Shown here in pieces: positions 19,177-28,263 of a stretch of DNA of 53,387 nt. The notes under the pieces were generated by a model. The model saw nothing but the letters and a program-made list of their open reading frames with translations. It did no database searches and was not told where the DNA came from. Made by a program: the position numbers and the translations under genes. The first letter of the stretch is position 1. Every line of letters begins with the position of its first letter. The stretch spans positions 1 through 53,387 of the forward strand of contig CANIBV010000003.1 in the NCBI GenBank assembly GCA_947466005.1, read 5' to 3'. Source of the stretch: Spartobacteria bacterium (GTDB lineage: Bacteria > Verrucomicrobiota > Verrucomicrobiia > Chthoniobacterales > UBA6821).

Positions 19177-19273
19177 GGTAAACACGGCCCGCTGATTTCA
19201 GGAGCGACAGCCAATTTAACGGGTCTTTCACGCGGAGTGCAGGCATACTCTGGCTCCACTGAATCAAGTTCCC

Positions 19274-22200
19274 ATGCCCTCCCGATCCGAAACTTCCGAA
19301 GAGCAAGAACACCCGCCGGCTTTATCCCGCACACGAACGGCTTGGACCGCCTTGGCACTCCTTGCAATCGTGATTGCAGGTGGGCTCTTTTTTAAACCGC
19401 TGGCTTGCAGCCTCCTGAAGTCCGGACTCACGGTGGCAAGTTGGTTGCACGGAGAGCAGCTGCGCATCGAGAAGCTTTCCCTTGGCGAGGATGGCGCGTT
19501 CCAGGCGCAGGAGGTGGAATGGCGCTACGGACCCAAAGAGCACCGGAGTTCGTGGAAAAGCGACTGGCTGGTTATTCGCCCAACGCCGCTTTGGAAACTG
19601 ATCCGACCCGGCAAGCATCAGCAGCGCGTGGTGATCCGCGAGATGTTGGCAGGAAAAACAAAACTTCTGCTGGACCGTCGTGGCTCAACCCCCGCGAGCC
19701 CGGGGAAAAATCCGGAGGGGATCTCGACAACGCCGCTCCCCCAACAGCTCCTCAGCTTCCTGCCGGCCTCCTGCACGGCAGGACCCATGGAAATGGTCGT
19801 GATCGGAGAGAGTTACCGGGCGGCGATCAACGGTTTATATGTGCGGCTTCCAGAGCGGTGGCCGGGGAAGATTACCTTCACGGAGGCAACGATCGACGTC
19901 GGGTCCTGGCAACATACGATACCGCGCGGTGGCATCGCCGCCCTGCTGGAGGGAAGCACCCTCTATCTCGGGGCGCTCGATCTTGGGAATGAGCTCGGCC
20001 TGAAGGAGCTCACTCTTACTCCAAGCAGGGAGGGTGTGGAATTCGGTGTGCGCGGAACGGTTGGCAAAGGTCTTTTGCGCGGGGCCGGGGTGATCGGCGC
20101 CGGAGGAAATGCCCCCAACCTCGAAGTAACGCTGGTTGGAGAAAGGCTGTCGCTTGGCGCCCTCGCGCCGCTCATGAGCGGCGCGCAGCGGGCTTCCGGC
20201 ACCATCAGTCAGGCAAGGCTTACCTTCCGGGGCGACACGGCGCGCCCCTTGGAGGCCGCAAGCTCGCTGCGAATCATCGCGCAAGATTTCCAATGGGAAG
20301 GCCGCGGATGGGAATCCCTCCGCCTCGCTGCCACGCTTACCGGCCGCAATCTGACGGTGACAGAACTCTATCTGCAGCAACACGACAACGAGTTGACGGC
20401 AAAAGGGCAAAGCAGGCTTCCGGGGGACTGGCGCGCCGCGTTAAGAGCGCCCTTCACCGCGAGCTTCAGTGCGCAACTTCAGGATGCCGGGGCCTTGGGC
20501 GCCCTTGGTGGACCGGAGTTTTCGCAACTAGGAGGAGGGCTCTCGTTGGATGGCGAGATCAGCGGGCGTGACAACAAGGCCGAGGGTTACTGCAACGTGA
20601 CGGGCAACGGACTACGGTTCCGTGAGCTCCCGGTGGATTGGATGCAGGGATGCCTTCTCTTTGAGGGAGAGACCACGCTGCTCAGCAACCTGGATGCCTG
20701 GAGCGGAACCGATCACCTATCCGTTAGCGGGACTGTCGCAAACCGTCGGCCACACGCCTACAAGGCCACGGCTGAAGTGGCCGTCCAGAACCTCACAAAG
20801 AGGCTTTCGCAGATCGGGGTGGTAACAGCGGAGTCGATGGGTGCAGGAGCCGTGAAGGGAACCTGGCAGGGGGAAGGGTCTGCTGAGTCGCACGCCGGAG
20901 CATTCCAAGTCGCGGTCAGTGAGTGGGTAAGCCCCCGGACCAAGGGAGGCATGTCGGGAAAATGTGAGGGCACCTACACCAAGGGGAGGCTCGATCTGAC
21001 GAAGGCGGAGTTGGTGCAAGACGATCTGAAGCTTGGGTTCAAACTTTCCGCTACGGAGAAAAAAATCGTGGCCGCGGAGATCGTCGCGGTGCGCGGGGAA
21101 AAAACAAAGCCCCTGGTCGAGGGGTCCTTTGCGCTACCGCTCAACGCTGCTGATTTCTGGCAGAGCGGATCCCTTTTCCGAACCTTGGGCATGTCGGAGC
21201 CCCTTGAAGCGAATCTGGCCCTGCATGGAATCAAGGCCGAGGAACTGACCAACCTGCTGGGTCAGCCCCATCAATTTGCCGGCACCCTTGACGGGACGTT
21301 GACCGCCGCCGGCACTTCGGAAAAGCCCGTGATTCACGGCGCCCTCCAAATCAGTAAGTTTAAAATGCTAGGTACCGCCACGACGCAAGAGCTGGCCCTC
21401 ACTTTCGACTCCGACAAGGGGCGCGCCACGGTGGAGTTGGTGGAACAACCAAAAGAAGCCGCACCCTTGCATCTCCGGGCGGAGATACCGTTCCAGTTCA
21501 CCAGCGACAAAGGAAGGCTCCTAACGGCGGATGGCGCTGGACCGATCATCGGGGAGGCCACCTTTCATCAAGCTCAGTTGGATGGATGGCTGAGCCTCAT
21601 GGGCATCAACGGCTGGCCGCTGCACCAAGAAACGATGGATGGCACGGTCACCCTGTCCGGCACCATCGACAAGCCTGTCCTGAAGGGAGCCATCACGCTG
21701 AAGGCGGGTGAGGCGGAACTCTTCGGAACACAAAAACTCCAGCAGCTAGTGGCACCCATCAGCCTGAATGGAAACACAGGGCGGCTGACAAATGGCACGG
21801 CCGCCTACGGCGGAAAGCCGCTGAGCGTCACCGGAACCGTTGATTGGAGTAGCGCGGAGGCAACACTCCAGATTCAGTTGGCCGGAGAAAACCTCCCACT
21901 AGAGATTGGAAACGGGGGTGGTAACAACGCCGGCACACGACTCGATTCCCTAGGGAATGCGGCTCTCACGCTCTCGGCCAAAGGCACCAACCATCCAACC
22001 CTCGGTGGGACGATCACCTTGAGCAAACTCTCCGGATACGTACGCCCGAAACTCACGCCCAGCTTTGCCCCTCCCGGTATCAGCCTCCATTCCATCCGGG
22101 CTGCCGGATCAGAGAACAACGCCGGCACTCCCAACTTGCAGCTCGATCTGGTGGTAAAAACGGCGGGTCCGCTGAACATATTTTCCTCACCCGTCAAATC

Positions 22201-22735
22201 GGCGGCGACAAATGCCCCCTCCGCAGCTCTTCCGCAGCTCTTCATGGATCTCCGACTGCAGGGGGCGGCTGAATCGCCACGCCTGGCTGGCACAGTCACA
22301 GCTACCAACTGGTCGGCACAACTCCCCTCCGGTCTCTTTATCATTCCAGAAGCAACTGTACGGCTGGAGGAGGGACGGGGACCCGGCATGCTCACGGCTA
22401 CGGCGTACGGCATCACGCGGCGCGGCCTGTGTGCACTTGCCATCACCGGATCACTTGCAGAGGCGGAGGTGATCTTCACGGGGCCGGTCAATGCGACGGC
22501 ACCGGACCTGCTCCTTGCCTTGGCAACGCCGGCCGGATCAGGAGTGGCACCCGCGCAGGGGATCGCCTGGAACCGTCAGGCGCAGCTCTTTCCTCTCCCC
22601 TCCGCGGGCTGGATGAGTTCACGCCTTGGCAATCAGGACCAAGGCTCGCTTGGTTTTTACGGTGCTCCCTGGGTCTGGCCATTGAACCTAGGTTCAGGAA
22701 ACGCGACCAAAGCGCCACAACAGGAAACAAACTAA
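19274..22735 (+). CDS. TamB/AsmA-like translocation and assembly module protein
   Basis: N-terminal TM helix, long beta-rich repeats, TamB-like C-terminal region (GTITLSKLSGYVRPKLTPSFAPPG..., PQLFMDLRLQGAAESPRLAGTVTATN). Confidence 0.7.
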   Translation: MPSRSETSEEQEHPPALSRTRTAWTALALLAIVIAGGLFFKPLACSLLKSGLTVASWLHGEQLRIEKLSLGEDGAFQAQEVEWRYGPKEHRSSWKSDWLVIRPTPLWKLIRPGKHQQRVVIREMLAGKTKLLLDRRGSTPASPGKNPEGISTTPLPQQLLSFLPASCTAGPMEMVVIGESYRAAINGLYVRLPERWPGKITFTEATIDVGSWQHTIPRGGIAALLEGSTLYLGALDLGNELGLKELTLTPSREGVEFGVRGTVGKGLLRGAGVIGAGGNAPNLEVTLVGERLSLGALAPLMSGAQRASGTISQARLTFRGDTARPLEAASSLRIIAQDFQWEGRGWESLRLAATLTGRNLTVTELYLQQHDNELTAKGQSRLPGDWRAALRAPFTASFSAQLQDAGALGALGGPEFSQLGGGLSLDGEISGRDNKAEGYCNVTGNGLRFRELPVDWMQGCLLFEGETTLLSNLDAWSGTDHLSVSGTVANRRPHAYKATAEVAVQNLTKRLSQIGVVTAESMGAGAVKGTWQGEGSAESHAGAFQVAVSEWVSPRTKGGMSGKCEGTYTKGRLDLTKAELVQDDLKLGFKLSATEKKIVAAEIVAVRGEKTKPLVEGSFALPLNAADFWQSGSLFRTLGMSEPLEANLALHGIKAEELTNLLGQPHQFAGTLDGTLTAAGTSEKPVIHGALQISKFKMLGTATTQELALTFDSDKGRATVELVEQPKEAAPLHLRAEIPFQFTSDKGRLLTADGAGPIIGEATFHQAQLDGWLSLMGINGWPLHQETMDGTVTLSGTIDKPVLKGAITLKAGEAELFGTQKLQQLVAPISLNGNTGRLTNGTAAYGGKPLSVTGTVDWSSAEATLQIQLAGENLPLEIGNGGGNNAGTRLDSLGNAALTLSAKGTNHPTLGGTITLSKLSGYVRPKLTPSFAPPGISLHSIRAAGSENNAGTPNLQLDLVVKTAGPLNIFSSPVKSAATNAPSAALPQLFMDLRLQGAAESPRLAGTVTATNWSAQLPSGLFIIPEATVRLEEGRGPGMLTATAYGITRRGLCALAITGSLAEAEVIFTGPVNATAPDLLLALATPAGSGVAPAQGIAWNRQAQLFPLPSAGWMSSRLGNQDQGSLGFYGAPWVWPLNLGSGNATKAPQQETN

Positions 22736-23616
22736 TGGAAAGCATGACTGGACATGGTCGGGGAAACTCCGCCACCAACGGGTGGCGGTTCACGGTGGAG
22801 TGCGGCTCCGTCAACCGCAAGGGAATCGAGGTAGCCATTGCGTTGCCCAAGACGCTCTCCTCCCTTGAACCCAAAGTCAGGGAAGAGGTTCAGCAGAAGG
22901 TTACCCGCGGTCGCGTCAACCTCACCATCACGCTGGAAAGCCCCGCCGCCTCCGCAGGGACGCAGAGTGTGGTGGATCGCCCGGCCGCCCGAAGAGTCCT
23001 TGAGGATTTGCAGGAACTGCGTGCCGAGCTGGCCCTTCCCGGGGAGATCTCACTCGAGCTGTTGCTCCGCTCCCCGGGAGTGCTGAAAAACCCAGCCGAG
23101 GAAATTCCCGTCGCCGAGGAGCTTTGGCCGGCTTTGCAGGCCGCCCTTGTGCAGGCGCTGGATCGCATGAGTGCGATGCGGCGGAAGGAGGGCGGACATC
23201 TGGTTGCCGACCTGCTGAAGCGCGTGAAGCTGCTGGAGACTGCAGTCAAATCCGTGAGGGCGCGCGTGCCATCCGTGCTTCGCCAGCGCCGCGATCACCT
23301 CAAGACTCGCCTGGAAGAGTTAGGTGTGCCATTGCCAGCCAATGATCCCGCCCTTGCCCGGGAGCTCGCCTTCATGGCAGAGCGGAGCGATATCACCGAA
23401 GAGCTCACCCGTCTTGAGAGCCATTTCGTACAGTTCCGGGAGGCCCTTGCGGGCACGGAGCCCGCGGGCCGCACGCTTGACTATCTCGCGCAGGAAATGT
23501 TTCGCGAGATCAACACACTCGGCAACAAGGCGGCGGATGCAGCCATCTCACGACGGGTCGTGCAATCCAAAGCGGAGCTTGATAGGATCCGCGAACAAGT
23601 CGCAAACCTTGAGTAA
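22735..23616 (+). CDS. yicC: YicC family endoribonuclease
   Basis: MESMTGHGRG start overlapping the previous stop (TAATG), and C-terminal QEMFREINTLGNKAADAAISRRVVQSKAELDRIREQVANLE. Confidence 0.95.
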   Translation: MESMTGHGRGNSATNGWRFTVECGSVNRKGIEVAIALPKTLSSLEPKVREEVQQKVTRGRVNLTITLESPAASAGTQSVVDRPAARRVLEDLQELRAELALPGEISLELLLRSPGVLKNPAEEIPVAEELWPALQAALVQALDRMSAMRRKEGGHLVADLLKRVKLLETAVKSVRARVPSVLRQRRDHLKTRLEELGVPLPANDPALARELAFMAERSDITEELTRLESHFVQFREALAGTEPAGRTLDYLAQEMFREINTLGNKAADAAISRRVVQSKAELDRIREQVANLE

Positions 23617-24253
23617 TCCATCCCTAGAATTCCGCCGTACAGGCATCCTCTTCGTGATTTCCGCCCCCTCGGGCGCGGGAAAGACAACGCTCTGCACCGC
23701 GCTCAGGCAGAAACCCGATTTCGTCTGGTCGGTCTCCTGCACCACGCGTGCGCCGCGCACCGGCGAGATCGACGGCGAGGATTACCATTTTCTCTCCCAG
23801 GACGATTTTAACCATCACTTGGAAGGAGAGGAATTTCTCGAGCACGCAGAAGTGCACGGCAACCGCTACGGGACGCTCAAGGAACCCGTCTTGGAGAACC
23901 TGCGTAACGGCATCGATGTCCTGCTGGATATTGACACCCACGGCGCGTCCAATATCCGCGCCTGTGGCGACCCGATGATCCTGCAGGCATTAGCCGATGT
24001 ATTCATCGTGCCGCCCGATCTCGAGGAGCTCCGCCGCCGGCTCATGCGTCGCGGGACCGAGACACAGGAACAGGTGGAGATCCGCTTGAAGAATGCAGAG
24101 CTCGAGATGGAGTGCTGGAGGGACTACCGCTACACGATCATCAGCGGCTCCATGGAGGAGAACATCGAGAAGTTCCGGGCCGTCATGCGCGCCGAGCGAT
24201 ACCTCAGTCACCGGATGACCGCCGTGGAGTCCTCAGCGAAAGCAACCGGGTAA
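23609..24253 (+). CDS. gmk: Guanylate kinase
   Basis: GILFVISAPSGAGKTTLCTALRQ..., SCTTRAPRTGEIDGEDYHF. Likely TTG start at 23609 overlapping the yicC end. Confidence 0.93.
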   Translation: MSNPSLEFRRTGILFVISAPSGAGKTTLCTALRQKPDFVWSVSCTTRAPRTGEIDGEDYHFLSQDDFNHHLEGEEFLEHAEVHGNRYGTLKEPVLENLRNGIDVLLDIDTHGASNIRACGDPMILQALADVFIVPPDLEELRRRLMRRGTETQEQVEIRLKNAELEMECWRDYRYTIISGSMEENIEKFRAVMRAERYLSHRMTAVESSAKATG

Positions 24254-24274
24254 TCGAGAAATCCGGAGAAAGCC

Positions 24275-24847
24275 ATGAGCGACGCAACACCCATAGCACC
24301 CACAGGACGCACCATCGTGCTGGGCGTCACCGGATCGATCGCAGCGTACAAATCCGCAGAGATCGCGAGTCAGCTTCGCAAGCTGGGGCATGAGGTCTTT
24401 GTGGTGATGACGCGCCGCGCCACGGAATTCATCACGCCGCTCACGCTCGGCACGCTCTCCCGCAACCCCGTGCTCTGCGATCTCTCCGAGGAATCGCAGG
24501 GCGCGTGGAAGCCCGGTCATATCGAATTGGCGGATCGCGCGGACCTTCTACTCATCGCGCCCGCGAGCGCCAACACGATCGCGCGACTCGCGTGCGGTCT
24601 TGCGGATGATGCGCTCGGCGCGGTCGCACTCGCAACTAGAGCGACGCTGCTCATTGCCCCCGCGATGAACGGAAAAATGTGGGAGCATTCCGCGACGCGT
24701 GAAAACGCAGAGCGGCTCCGTGCTCGCGGAGCCGCATTCGTCGGGCCCGCAGAGGGGATGCTTGCGTGTGGTTACGAGGGGACAGGGCGACTCGCGGAGG
24801 TCGACGAGATCATCGCGCGCGCGCAGCAGTTACTCGCGGCTCGGTGA
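24275..24847 (+). CDS. coaC: Phosphopantothenoylcysteine decarboxylase-like flavoprotein (CoaC domain only)
   Basis: VLGVTGSIAAYKSAEIASQLRKLGHEV, APAMNGKMWEH, GMLACGYEGTGR. No CoaB domain follows. Confidence 0.85.
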   Translation: MSDATPIAPTGRTIVLGVTGSIAAYKSAEIASQLRKLGHEVFVVMTRRATEFITPLTLGTLSRNPVLCDLSEESQGAWKPGHIELADRADLLLIAPASANTIARLACGLADDALGAVALATRATLLIAPAMNGKMWEHSATRENAERLRARGAAFVGPAEGMLACGYEGTGRLAEVDEIIARAQQLLAAR

Positions 24848-24885
24848 GCGCGCGAAAAAAGAAGAAGAAAAATTTATAAAATCCG

Positions 24886-24914
24886 TTGACGCAGCGCGAT
24901 CAACAACTTATTCA
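24886..24914 (+). promoter_or_regulatory. Putative sigma70-type promoter upstream of the H1-like gene
   Basis: TTGACG - 17 bp - TATTCA. The -10 overlaps TTATTCACA. Confidence 0.5.
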
Positions 24915-24984
24915 CATTCACCAGTGAGTTATTCACATTGTTTTCACACTCGCCGCCCATGCGGTAAAAAGGAGGTGGATTGAA

Positions 24985-25185
24985 ATGCCCATTAAGAAAA
25001 AAGCTGCAAAGAAAGCTCCCGCCAAGAAAGTCGTCAAGAAGGCTCCTGCCAAGAAAGTCGTCAAGAAGGCTGTAGCAAAGAAGGCCCCCGCCAAGAAAGT
25101 GGTGAAGAAGGCCGCTGCGAAGAAAGTCGTCAAGAAGGCTCCTGCAAAGAAAGCCGTCAAGAAGGCCGTCGCAAAGAAGAAATAA
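24985..25185 (+). CDS. Histone H1-like Lys/Ala/Pro-rich DNA-binding protein (66 aa)
   Basis: MPIKKKAAKKAPAKKVVKK(APAKKVVKK)n. Strong Shine-Dalgarno AGGAGGTG at 24970 and a downstream terminator. Confidence 0.88.
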   Translation: MPIKKKAAKKAPAKKVVKKAPAKKVVKKAVAKKAPAKKVVKKAAAKKVVKKAPAKKAVKKAVAKKK

Positions 25186-25229
25186 GTATCCCTCCCGCCG
25201 GAACACACGTTCGGCGACGAGCTAATAAC

Positions 25230-25267
25230 TTGGGGGAAGCGCCACAAACGCTTCCCCCAATTTTTTT
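25230..25267 (+). terminator. Rho-independent terminator of the H1-like gene
   Basis: TTGGGGGAAGCG-ccacaaa-CGCTTCCCCCAA followed by T7. Confidence 0.95.
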
Positions 25268-25314
25268 GTACTGGAGCACTCAAGCGGGGGCGGAGAAACG
25301 GTCCGAAGAAAAAC

Positions 25315-25400
25315 ATGGAACTCAAGAACTCAGGAAATGAAGGGAGGGGGCGGTTGTTACTCAGGGTAGGGATTCCTTCAGGCTTCAAGTTTCAGGTTTC
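25315..25400. repeat. Family A copy plus family C copy in the same gap
   Basis: ATGGAACTCAAGAACTCAGGAAATG from 25315; GGCTTCAAGTTTCAGGTTTCA from 25381. Confidence 0.65.
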
Positions 25401-25432
25401 ATCCCTCCTCTTACTCCGCTACTGAATTGCTG

Positions 25433-26188
25433 ATGGAAGATTTACTACTCACCACCGCCCGTGATGCGGCGCTTGCCGCGGGGGGGATGATCCGGGGTCA
25501 TTTTGAGAGCGAGTTGAATGTCGATGCCGCTGAAGCGCACGACATCAAGCTCGAGCTCGACCGCCGGTCCCAAGCGCTGATCGAAGCGCTGATGCTCGGC
25601 GTCTTTCCCGACCATGCCATCTATGGTGAGGAGGGGATCCGCGGCGATCAAGGAGCGGCCGACCAGTGGATCATCGACCCGATCGACGGCACCGTGAATT
25701 TTTTCTACGGCATTCCGCATTTTGCGGTCTCCATCGCGCATCGTCACAACGGGTCCCTCACGACAGGAGTGATCTACCAGCCAATGACCGATGAACTCTG
25801 GGTCGCATCACGCGCCACCGGTCGCGTCACACTGAATGGACGCCCGATCCGTGTAAGCAGCCGCACCAAGCTCTCCGACGCGATCGTCGCCGTGGGCGTC
25901 TCGAAGACCGAGGCCTCCATCGAGAAGGGCCTCCCGGTTCTCGGGAAGATGATGCGCACCGCACGCAAGACCCGTATGATGGGAAGCGCTGCACTCGACA
26001 TTGCCTATGTAGCAAGCGGCCGCCTCGATGCCTACATCGAGAGTCAGATCAGTCTCTGGGACATTGCGGCAGGAATGCTCATGGTGGAACTCGCGGGCGG
26101 CAAAGTTGACCTGAAGCCCCACGATACGGCCGCCGATAAATATTCCGTCGTCGCCTCCAGCGGAGCCATCCCCTTCACCCACCTTTAA
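25433..26188 (+). CDS. suhB: Inositol monophosphatase family protein
   Basis: GEEG, WIIDPIDGTVNFFYGIPHFAVSIA, LWDIAAGMLMVELAGG. Confidence 0.92.
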   Translation: MEDLLLTTARDAALAAGGMIRGHFESELNVDAAEAHDIKLELDRRSQALIEALMLGVFPDHAIYGEEGIRGDQGAADQWIIDPIDGTVNFFYGIPHFAVSIAHRHNGSLTTGVIYQPMTDELWVASRATGRVTLNGRPIRVSSRTKLSDAIVAVGVSKTEASIEKGLPVLGKMMRTARKTRMMGSAALDIAYVASGRLDAYIESQISLWDIAAGMLMVELAGGKVDLKPHDTAADKYSVVASSGAIPFTHL

Positions 26189-26199
26189 GAAGATTCCTG

Positions 26200-26694
26200 A
26201 TGATGATCATGCGCAGTGGCATCGGGTACGACGTGCATCGCCTTGAGCCGAACAGGCCGCTGGTTCTCGGCGGGGTCCAACTCGAACATCCCCAAGGGCT
26301 TGGGCTTGCCGGCCACTCCGATGCAGATGTGCTGTGTCACGCCATCGCTGACGCGATCCTGGGTGCTGCAGGCCTCCAGGATATCGGCCACTATTTTCCG
26401 AACACCGATCCCTCCCTTCGCGGCATCTCCAGCCTCGAGATTCTGCGCCGAGTGGCGGGTATACTTTCTGAAGCTGGGGCGCGGATCATCAACGTCGACT
26501 CCACGGTTGTCGCCGAGGAACCGCGCATCGGACCTTTCGTCCAGGAGATGAGGGAGCACATTGCATCCTCCTTGGGCCTCGACTCGTCACGCATCGGGGT
26601 CAAGGCCACGACCAACGAGTGCCTCGGATTCCTCGGGCGCGGGGAAGGGATAGCGGCACTCGCCACGGCCATGGTGGAGACACCCGCCGAGTAG
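26200..26694 (+). CDS. ispF: 2-C-methyl-D-erythritol 2,4-cyclodiphosphate synthase
   Basis: SGIGYDVHRLEPNRPLVLGGVQLEH...GHSDADVLCHAIADAILGAAGLQDIGHYFPNTDP. Confidence 0.96.
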   Translation: MMIMRSGIGYDVHRLEPNRPLVLGGVQLEHPQGLGLAGHSDADVLCHAIADAILGAAGLQDIGHYFPNTDPSLRGISSLEILRRVAGILSEAGARIINVDSTVVAEEPRIGPFVQEMREHIASSLGLDSSRIGVKATTNECLGFLGRGEGIAALATAMVETPAE

Positions 26695-26717
26695 AGGATG
26701 AAGAGGATAGAGAGGAT
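26694..26717 (+). repeat. Family G short tandem (GAGGATGAAGAGGATAGAGAGGATG) at the cysS start
   Basis: AGGATGAA/AGGATAGA/AGGATG pattern, similar to 38151-38177. Confidence 0.45.
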
Positions 26718-28128
26718 GCCGATCCCCCGTTGCTATAACACGCTCACGAGATCGCTCGAGGCCATCCAACCTCGGGTCGGCGAGGGCCAGAAACTCTCCC
26801 TCTACACCTGTGGCCCGACAGTTTACGCGCACGCCCATATTGGAAACTTCCGCGCCTACGTCTTCGAGGATCTCCTCCAGCGTCATCTTCAGGAAAGGGG
26901 CTTTATTGTCCGGCGCGTGATGAACCTCACCGATGTGGACGACAAAACCATCCGAGGCGCCCATGCGGCCGGAATAGCCCTGTCCGACTACACCCGCCCC
27001 TTCAAGGAGGCCTTTTTCCAGGATTCCAAGGAGCTGCGCCTCCTTCCTGCGGAAGCCTATCCCGCAGCAACCGATCCCGAGCAGATCGTCCGGATGATTT
27101 CGATGATCGGCACGCTGATGGATCGGGGCCACGCCTATCAGGCCGAGGATGGGTCCGTGTACTTCCGCATCGCCTCCTTTCCCGAGTATGGAAAGCTCGC
27201 CCATGTGGATCTTGAAGGTCAGCGGCCGGGCCAGCGGGTTGCCAGCGACGAGTACGACAAGGAAGCCGTCGCCGACTTTGCCCTCTGGAAGGCATGGGTC
27301 GCTGAAGATGGAGCCGTTGGTTGGGAGAGCCCGTGGGGAAAGGGTCGTCCCGGCTGGCACATCGAGTGCAGCGCCATGGCGACAGGGATGCTCGGCGAGG
27401 CCATCGACATCCATTGCGGCGGCGTGGACAACATTTTTCCCCACCACGAGGCCGAGATTGCCCAGTGCGAGTGTGCCCGCCACGGGCAGGAGCCGTTCGT
27501 CCGCTACTGGATGCACTGCGCCCACCTCATGGTCGAGGGCTCGAAGATGGCGAAGTCGGCAGGGAACTTCTTCACGCTACGCGATCTGCTTGAGAAGGGA
27601 TGGACCGGCCGCGAGGTGCGTTACGCCCTCCTAGCGGTCCACTACCGGGGCGCGCTGAATTTTACCATGGAGGGACTCGCTGCTGCACGCACAGCCCTGG
27701 CGCGACTCGATGCCTGGCGCGAGCGCCTGGCAGAAACCGCTGGTTCGGAAACCGCCACCGTGGCGCCTGATGCTGCGACGGAGGGATTCTTCACGGCTCT
27801 TGATGACGACTTGAATATCTCAAGCGCCCTCGCCGTCCTCTTCGAGACCCTCCGCGAGAGCAATCGCAGAATGGATGAAAAAAAACTGACTCCACCGCAG
27901 GCTCGAGGCCTTCTTCAGTGGCTCGCGCGGGTGGACGGAGTTCTGGCTCTCGAGCCCGATGCCAGCGCAGCGGTGATTTCAGCCGAGGTGGAGGAGCTGG
28001 TGGACGCACGCGCCGCCGCCCGCGAGGCCAAGGAGTGGAAGAAGAGCGATGCGATCCGCGATCAGATCGCCGCGCTAGGCTGGACCGTAAAAGATACAAA
28101 GGACGGACAGAAAATATTGAGGAGCTGA
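26716..28128 (+). CDS. cysS: Cysteinyl-tRNA synthetase
   Basis: LYTCGPTVYAHAHIGNFRAYVFEDLL, HIECSAMA, GGVDNIFPHHEAEIAQCE, KMAKSAGN. ORF starts at 26698, but MPIPRCYNTLTRS is the more usual start. Confidence 0.96.
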   Translation: MPIPRCYNTLTRSLEAIQPRVGEGQKLSLYTCGPTVYAHAHIGNFRAYVFEDLLQRHLQERGFIVRRVMNLTDVDDKTIRGAHAAGIALSDYTRPFKEAFFQDSKELRLLPAEAYPAATDPEQIVRMISMIGTLMDRGHAYQAEDGSVYFRIASFPEYGKLAHVDLEGQRPGQRVASDEYDKEAVADFALWKAWVAEDGAVGWESPWGKGRPGWHIECSAMATGMLGEAIDIHCGGVDNIFPHHEAEIAQCECARHGQEPFVRYWMHCAHLMVEGSKMAKSAGNFFTLRDLLEKGWTGREVRYALLAVHYRGALNFTMEGLAAARTALARLDAWRERLAETAGSETATVAPDAATEGFFTALDDDLNISSALAVLFETLRESNRRMDEKKLTPPQARGLLQWLARVDGVLALEPDASAAVISAEVEELVDARAAAREAKEWKKSDAIRDQIAALGWTVKDTKDGQKILRS

Positions 28129-28136
28129 AGAGATTA

Positions 28137-28234
28137 ATATGGAACTCATGAACTCAGGAAAAAGAAGAAGCAAAAACCTCTTCCTGGTGAATTTCTTCGC
28201 ATATTGCCCCTTCTTGAGTTCCTGAGTTCCATAT
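28137..28234. repeat. Family A inverted tandem-repeat element
   Basis: ATATGGAACTCATGAACTCAGGAA at 28137-28160; inverted TTCTTGAGTTCCTGAGTTCCATAT at 28211-28234 (22/24 identical as reverse complement). Confidence 0.85.
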
Positions 28235-28263
28235 TTGTTTCTTTCCATTAATCTTCTCTGCAG

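Noticed and set aside
19006-19395. ORF 19006..19395 as a protein gene
   Set aside because: Runs through three hairpins and into the TamB-like CDS in another frame; no motif.
24985-25185. 27-nt tandem repeats considered as a non-coding satellite
   Set aside because: Intact frame with start, SD and terminator, and conserved basic protein repeats.
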